Shown one piece after another: positions 58,736-64,000 of a stretch of 64,000 nucleotides of DNA; within the stretch, counting starts at the first letter, position 1; each line of letters opens with the position of its first letter. Source of the stretch: Coptis chinensis (Eukaryota; Streptophyta; Magnoliopsida; Ranunculales; Ranunculaceae); assembly GCA_015680905.1 (NCBI GenBank), contig CM027378.1, positions 41,575,001 through 41,639,000 on the forward strand, given 5' to 3'. Made by a program: the position numbers and the translations under genes. The notes beneath the pieces are model-generated. The model was not told the DNA's origin. It did not search any database and was given only the letters and a program-made list of their open reading frames with translations.

Positions 58736-60079
58736 TACTCATGTAGACTTTGAAACTAGCACGAGCTCATGTAGACTTTTTACTCACGGGAAATCAGGAA
58801 TTCAGGATGACAAAAAAACAAAACTACAAAAGTACTTCTCTCTGGAAATCAGGAGAGAAATAAGGAAGATTACGAGGAAAAAAACTACCGATAAAAAAAA
58901 GAAAAAAGTTGTGAGAAAAAAACTAAATAGGAGTTCAAAAAATAGGTCTTGCAGAACGACCTAATGAAGGTAGTATTACAAATAGGACTAAACACCCACC
59001 ACAGGCTCACTTTGGTCAGGAGAAACGCTCACCACAACTTTGGCTTTAACAACTTCCAACATCCTCTTACTAATTTCTTTAGAATAGATCTGAAGAATCA
59101 CAATCCCATCGTCTTCTTCTTTTTTTATCTTCTTCACCACCCGTTTTTGAATCAGATAAAAAAGAAGAATTAGCAATAGTAAAAGATTCTTCTCCGATTA
59201 TTTTAGCGGTTGAAGAAGCTTCGTTGGTTGATAATGAGCCATAACGCATAGAGAGAATAAAGGGTGCTGATAAGGCTTAATTAATTGGTTTGTTACGGCC
59301 TCACATGTGCATTGTGAGGGTGGCCATATGCTTAAGGACATGTTCATTTTTCGAATTTTTGTGTTATGTTTTAATGTTTTATGCTTCTTTTGGTTGGTTT
59401 TGTTTTTGTTAAGGAGTTTCTTCGGTTTCTGACATTGTTTTTGTTTGCTGTTGGGGTTGCTCTTCTTCTGTAAAGGTGAAACACTTAAATGCTAGCAGTT
59501 AAGAACCTAAGAAAATCAGTTGGGTTCTTGCAGCTTCACTGTATTATCTTTCTTGAGATGCTTATGTGTTTATAATTATGCGAATAGAGTGACGATGATT
59601 CCATTATGTGCATACTATTCGAATTATAGATAGATCGTGTGAACAATGCTAGGAAATTTGTTCATTATTGATTCCTATATTCCTAATTTCTTTATTATAT
59701 TCATGTTAAGCTTTTAGAGTTTTACATTTGATTGTAGCTCGATTTGATTAGAGTGTTATACTTTTGATAGATCGAGTTTGCACTGTTAATATGAATACAC
59801 CGTTAGATTTTTACTCATAAAAAATTAGGAGAAAAAAAAGGAATATTACTAATATACTTCTCTAAAACATATTCCTTTTAAGCCTCGAAAAAGAAACCCT
59901 TACGTTTAAACCCTACACCGGAACTCTCTCAATATTCGCCGGTTACTTTGAACTTCTAATTTCTCTCTTCAACCTCATTAGACTCTAGGGATTTGGTGAG
60001 GAATTTTTCAGGTGATATCTTTTGCTCTTTTACAGTTTTTATTGATTACTTGAGAAACCTATACTACAAAAGTCTCCAT
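58736..60079. repeat. Region with copies of a dispersed short motif
   Basis: TTTACTCACGGGAAATCAGG at about 58790 and a diverged copy at about 59808 (TTTTTACTCATAAAAAATTA) match the sequence just before the NRG2-like and CDC48 pieces (35441-35462 and 36790-36805). A coding-like frame ending at 59244 (SSSPPVFESDKKEELAIVK, then ILAVEEASLVDNEP) follows the first. The family is not recognised. Confidence 0.4.
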
Positions 60080-60870
60080 TGATAAGCACCCAAAACTGTA
60101 ATATGAAACCCCATTGAGACATAAAAATTTGGTTAATTATATGTTTAATAATCATGAAATAAATATATTATTGTACTTTTGCAGGTATTCGCAGTAAACA
60201 TGAAAATATTAGTTAAACCTGCATTAAATCACGGGGAACAATATATATATGAATTCTTTCAAATCAGCCATGTGAAGCCCAACAAATCCGTACATAAGCA
60301 TCAAACTTCCGAAGCTCCTACCTCTTGAACCAGGACTCCGAATGCGACAAGTGAGCTGCTCAAACAATCAGAGCGATAAAATCTACACATAAGCGGGAAG
60401 TTGTAAAATTGCCAAAAGACCGGACTGCCACTGGACTACATGTGGACCCACTATGCGGGCCATCAAGATTTGATGAGTCATCATACAAGTCAAGACAAAT
60501 GTGCAAATAATTGGTGCAAAAGTGTCCCCTTGCATGTAGTTAATAAAGTTAGATGAGATTAGGTGTTAATAGTGAAAAAAGATAGGTGTCAGTTTGTTGT
60601 GGATTGTGTGGTTAAGAAAGAAGTAAATGTGGTTCGGTGTTTTACATGGGAGGAAATGAGATTTCTCTTAATTGGAGAAGAAAATAAAACAAGGGGGGAG
60701 ACAATCCATTTACTCCCTTGCTTCTTTTCCTTTACCATGCATTATTTTAGTTCCTTAGTCTTAGATTTTTTTTTAGTTTTTTAGTTTGGAACAAAAAGCT
60801 TGTAATAGTTTTAATGGAGGAAACTTTGTGTTCCTCTTGAAAATAAATCTCACTTCTTCATGCAAGTGAG

Positions 60871-60937
<67 letters not shown>

Positions 60938-61647
60938 TATTTTTCTTCTTGTTCTCCCTCTCTCTTTTTACATTTATATTCCACACTCGTCATATTTTTC
61001 TCCCAAGGAACATGAGCTAAACCTTCCCTTGTGGGGAGTTAATGATGCTCATGTGAGGGATAACCTTTGTATTTGATTTTAGTAAGTTGTTTAGGAAAAA
61101 CAACTAGACCTACATCCTATCCCAAAATGGGAGTTGGTGTAGAGTCTAGTTAGGAATCAAAGTGATGAGCTTAGAGATAAGTCATTGCTTTGGTTCTACA
61201 TACTATCATGTATGATCTTAGAGATTAGTCAGGGATCAAGTTAATTTTTATTAGGACTTGTCTAAGAGTCCTAGAAAGATTAAGATGCACTTACTAAAAA
61301 TCAAATAATAGAGGTTATTTTCACATGAGAAAAAGTTAACTCTCCACTTTTGTCTTAGTAAATTTTTATTCTTGTTTGAGTTGCATGTTACATAACTTAA
61401 GTTTGTTTTATTTTGTGCATTAAAAGAATCCAAGTATGTAGTTAGTATTAATGAAATCTTAACTAAACTTACTCACTAGTTCCAAAGAGCAAAACCAAGT
61501 TGTAAGTGGTCCTAGAATTTAGGTTGGTTCGAATCCCTACTCAAAAACTATACGCACACAAAGATCGTGAGTAAGGAAAATTCTTTGTTTTCGCAATTTG
61601 TCCAAGGAAGAGATTCAAATCTCTAACATAGCAAAAGGTGAATATCA
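60080..61647 (+). repeat. 5' LTR of element C
   Basis: About 1568 bp from TGATAAGCACCC to AATATCA. It includes an (AT)n microsatellite at 60874-60934. The candidate target duplication TCCAT (60075-60079) cannot be tested because the other end is outside the window. Confidence 0.75.
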
Positions 61648-61650
61648 AAA

Positions 61651-61663
61651 TGGCGCCACGGCC
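61651..61663 (+). other. Primer-binding site of element C
   Basis: TGGCGCCACGGCC, three bases after the LTR end. It shares the TGGCGCC core with elements A and B. Confidence 0.7.
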
Positions 61664-63234
61664 TTTCTAAAGACCAAGGACTTGTGCTACAGACTGGATA
61701 TTGCTCCAAGGGGAACCCCCACTATCATCCTTCCTTCATTTTTGCTTATTTCTTACGTTTTTGTTTTTTTTTCAATATTTTTGCCTCGCAAAAGACCTGA
61801 TCACTAACGGATTTGTTGTGGTACTTCCAAGAACAAAAAGTTAGGACCGGAAAAGTAAACTACACAAGTATCTAAGGTTGCTGCCAAAATTTTAGCTCAC
61901 TGTGGGAGAATCCTCCGCGTGCGCGGTACTGGACTCGCGTCCGTAGGTGGAGCCCACGACCGCGGGTGTCATTTCTCTTTTGCTGCTCATGTTCTAGCTC
62001 CAGCATCCACTGATATATCTTGATCTATATCCAGGCCTAACTCTCTGGAACTATAACAGAAAATTCAAATATCTTCTCAGATTAATTACGTCGATGGATT
62101 GAAATGTCTGTTTCATTTCTTTAGCGGACTAGCGGGATGCTATAGGTTCCAAATTTTTATTGTTTTTGCATGAATGCCATGTACGTAGTTATTATGTACT
62201 AGTTTATGGATTATTATTTACGTATTAGCCTAGAAATATGCATGAATCATGTTCATACACTTGTAAATATTTATATACGATTAACTGGACATGAATTGCA
62301 TATTAATGTATATATACATATAAATGGTATTGTTTTGCATGGTTATCTATCTTTCTACGTATAAGTGTCTATTGTTACATGTTTAGTATTTCTCTACGTA
62401 TAAGTACACGTCCTTGTATAATACTTTGATTTTGTCAAGAAAGAGGAGAACATTCCAACGAGGGTTAAATCCTGAGTTGGGCAAGTTGTTTCTAAACCCT
62501 ACGGGTTGAAGCTGCTCTCTATATGACACTCGCAATCTCAATGAGTATTGCCGAAATCGAATTATTATGCAATACAAGAGTCGTATTTTAGTTTATGTAT
62601 AATACGTTGCATGTTTAGTTTTAGCATTGTCATATTTATCTGCGTCCGTATACTATATTCGCATGTTAATGTATTTAGATACGTATGAGTGATTCAAATT
62701 TGCCTGTTACTGTTGATATACGTCTATGTAATATCGATTTACAAATTAGCATACATATATGTATTACTGATGTATATTTGCCTGTACGTATCGAAGTATT
62801 TATCGATGATACAACCTTGCCTATTCATATAGCTATACATATGAGTAGAGTATCTTCACATGCTACTGCATCTAGTATTGTATGAGTAGATCGTATTTGC
62901 ATGCTTGTACTTTCACCCTTGCATAAATCTTAAAAAAAAAAAATTAAGAACGACCTTGCATAAATTTTAATTCCATAAATCTTAATCATATTCCAACGGT
63001 GTCTAGGAAACTTGAAAGATCGAGGTTACCTAATTAGAACCGTGCTTGCATGGAAAGCCTCCCTCATATCTCTCTTGTAACCTGGCCGTTGGTTTATACA
63101 CACGTATTCCTCGCTTCACTGCTACATTAGCAGCAGCTTAGGCCTACGTTGTTAAACTCTAATACTTCAAGAGAATCATAAAACTCAAGTAATTATAAGT
63201 TCCTTCTGTAAATTAGATCTAATTTTATGCTTGC
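61664..63234 (+). other. Leader of element C
   Basis: About 1.6 kb without a convincing ORF. Long leaders are usual in Athila-type elements. Confidence 0.5.
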
Positions 63235-64000
63235 ATGAGATTACGGTCTGGTTCCACTAAAGAATTTGAACATACCTATCATCAAAAAAAATACGATCGG
63301 CAATTACGTAAGTTCTCACCTAAAACTTGTTCTTCTTCTGTTAATTACCTTCATCAAGATCCTTCGTCGCCATTAACTTCTGTCGTTATGGACGACAATC
63401 CTCCACTAGCTGAGAAGCCCCTGTCGGACTTCTATACTGCATTATAGGAAGGACCTTCTTCCTGCATCAAACTTGAGGACATTGTCTGTGATTTTTGTAT
63501 CCCACCAAATGTTTTTAGTTTGTTACCTATGTATCATGGTTTGGATCACGAAAAACTGTACAATCATCTTCGTAGGCTTTAACAAGTGGCCACAACATTT
63601 CACCATCCAGCCGTCTCTAAGGAACAACTCTTGCTTTGGCTATTTCCATTCACTTTAGCAGAAAAAGCGTCAATTTGGCTTGCAGGACAACAGCCACAAT
63701 CCATAGACACATGGAATAAACTTGTTCAAGCTTTCATGCTTCAATTTTACACTCAGAAGAAAACAACTGAAATGCTTCAGAAAATTCAATTCTTTCGTCA
63801 AAATCCTCATTAATCCTTTACGGAAGTATGGAGTCGCTTTACTGATCTTCTTTTAGAATGTCCTCATCACCAACTAGACAAAGCCGTCCTTGTTTGTTCC
63901 TTCTTTAATGTACTTTCTGATCATCAAGAAGAAACTCTTGATATAATGAACGGCGGTTGCTTCATGGACAAAGGAGCTACTGAAGTATATACTTTTCTTG
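63235..64000 (+). pseudogene. gag region of element C
   Basis: Starts MRLRSGSTKEFEHTYHQKK, like gag of element A. It continues with MDDNPPLAEKPLSDFYTAL, CIPPNVFSLLPMYHGLDHEK, FPFTLAEKASIWLAGQQP, FFRQNPH and DIMNGGCFMDKGATEVY. All of these are aligned blocks of the retrotransposon gag domain of A and B. It is in several readable parts and cut by the window edge. Confidence 0.85.

Larger units (their letters stand above)
60080..64000 (+). mobile_element. Athila-like Ty3/gypsy element C (5' part, runs off window)
   Basis: A plus-strand LTR retrotransposon fossil: LTR 60080-61647, primer site at 61651, leader, and gag from 63235 to the window edge. It is more distant from A and B than they are from each other, but keeps the TGATAAG..CCCAAAACTGTA LTR start, the three-base gap to the primer site and the gag core. 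Its gag is broken in a few places. Its 3' half lies outside the window. Confidence 0.85.

Overview
The window looks like repeat-rich intergenic DNA from a flowering plant, most likely a eudicot. It is AT-rich, has GT-AG introns in every recognisable host-gene remnant, and its repeats are typical plant ones: Athila-type Ty3/gypsy elements, an L1-type LINE with an RNase H domain, a FAR1/MULE-type gene, a Tourist-like MITE, a Helitron and a Pack-MULE. I see no host gene that reads through intact. The species cannot be fixed from this sequence alone.

Layout. 1-11500: minus-strand Athila-like element A, entering from beyond the left edge. A solo LTR of the same family (845-2315, target duplication CCTAC) sits inside its interior, and a MITE (10221-10710, target duplication TAA) sits inside its LTR. 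Element A is itself inserted in an L1-type LINE (11501-16982, plus strand). 18340-21196: a decayed FAR1-like/MULE transposase gene on the minus strand. 22857-30995: a candidate Helitron (minus strand) carrying a broken calcium-binding TPR gene, an exon of a BOR-type boron transporter and other exon-like pieces. 31021-35374: a Pack-MULE with ~256-bp terminal inverted repeats and a perfect 9-bp target duplication. It carries polygalacturonase exons with introns on one strand and exons of an FKBP-type prolyl isomerase on the other. 35384-38292: pieces of an NRG2-like (DUF630/DUF632) gene and of CDC48, side by side. 38293-53041: a complete-length Athila-like element B (minus strand) with two LTRs, primer site, polypurine tract and target duplication CAGGA, inserted at the end of the CDC48 piece. 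53047-60079: sparse AT-rich sequence with a few exon-like stretches and short repeats. 60080-64000: 5' LTR, primer site and gag of a third Athila-like element C (plus strand), running off the right edge.

The most notable stretch is about 22.8-38.3 kb. Pieces of at least five unrelated host genes (TPR/ZZ protein, BOR, polygalacturonase, FKBP, NRG2-like, CDC48) are packed there, mostly inside two different gene-capturing DNA transposons whose ends lie only 25 bp apart. Nesting gives a relative order: LINE before element A, element A before the solo LTR and the MITE, and CDC48 piece (with its internal duplication) before element B. Family names come from remembered protein families; no database search was possible.
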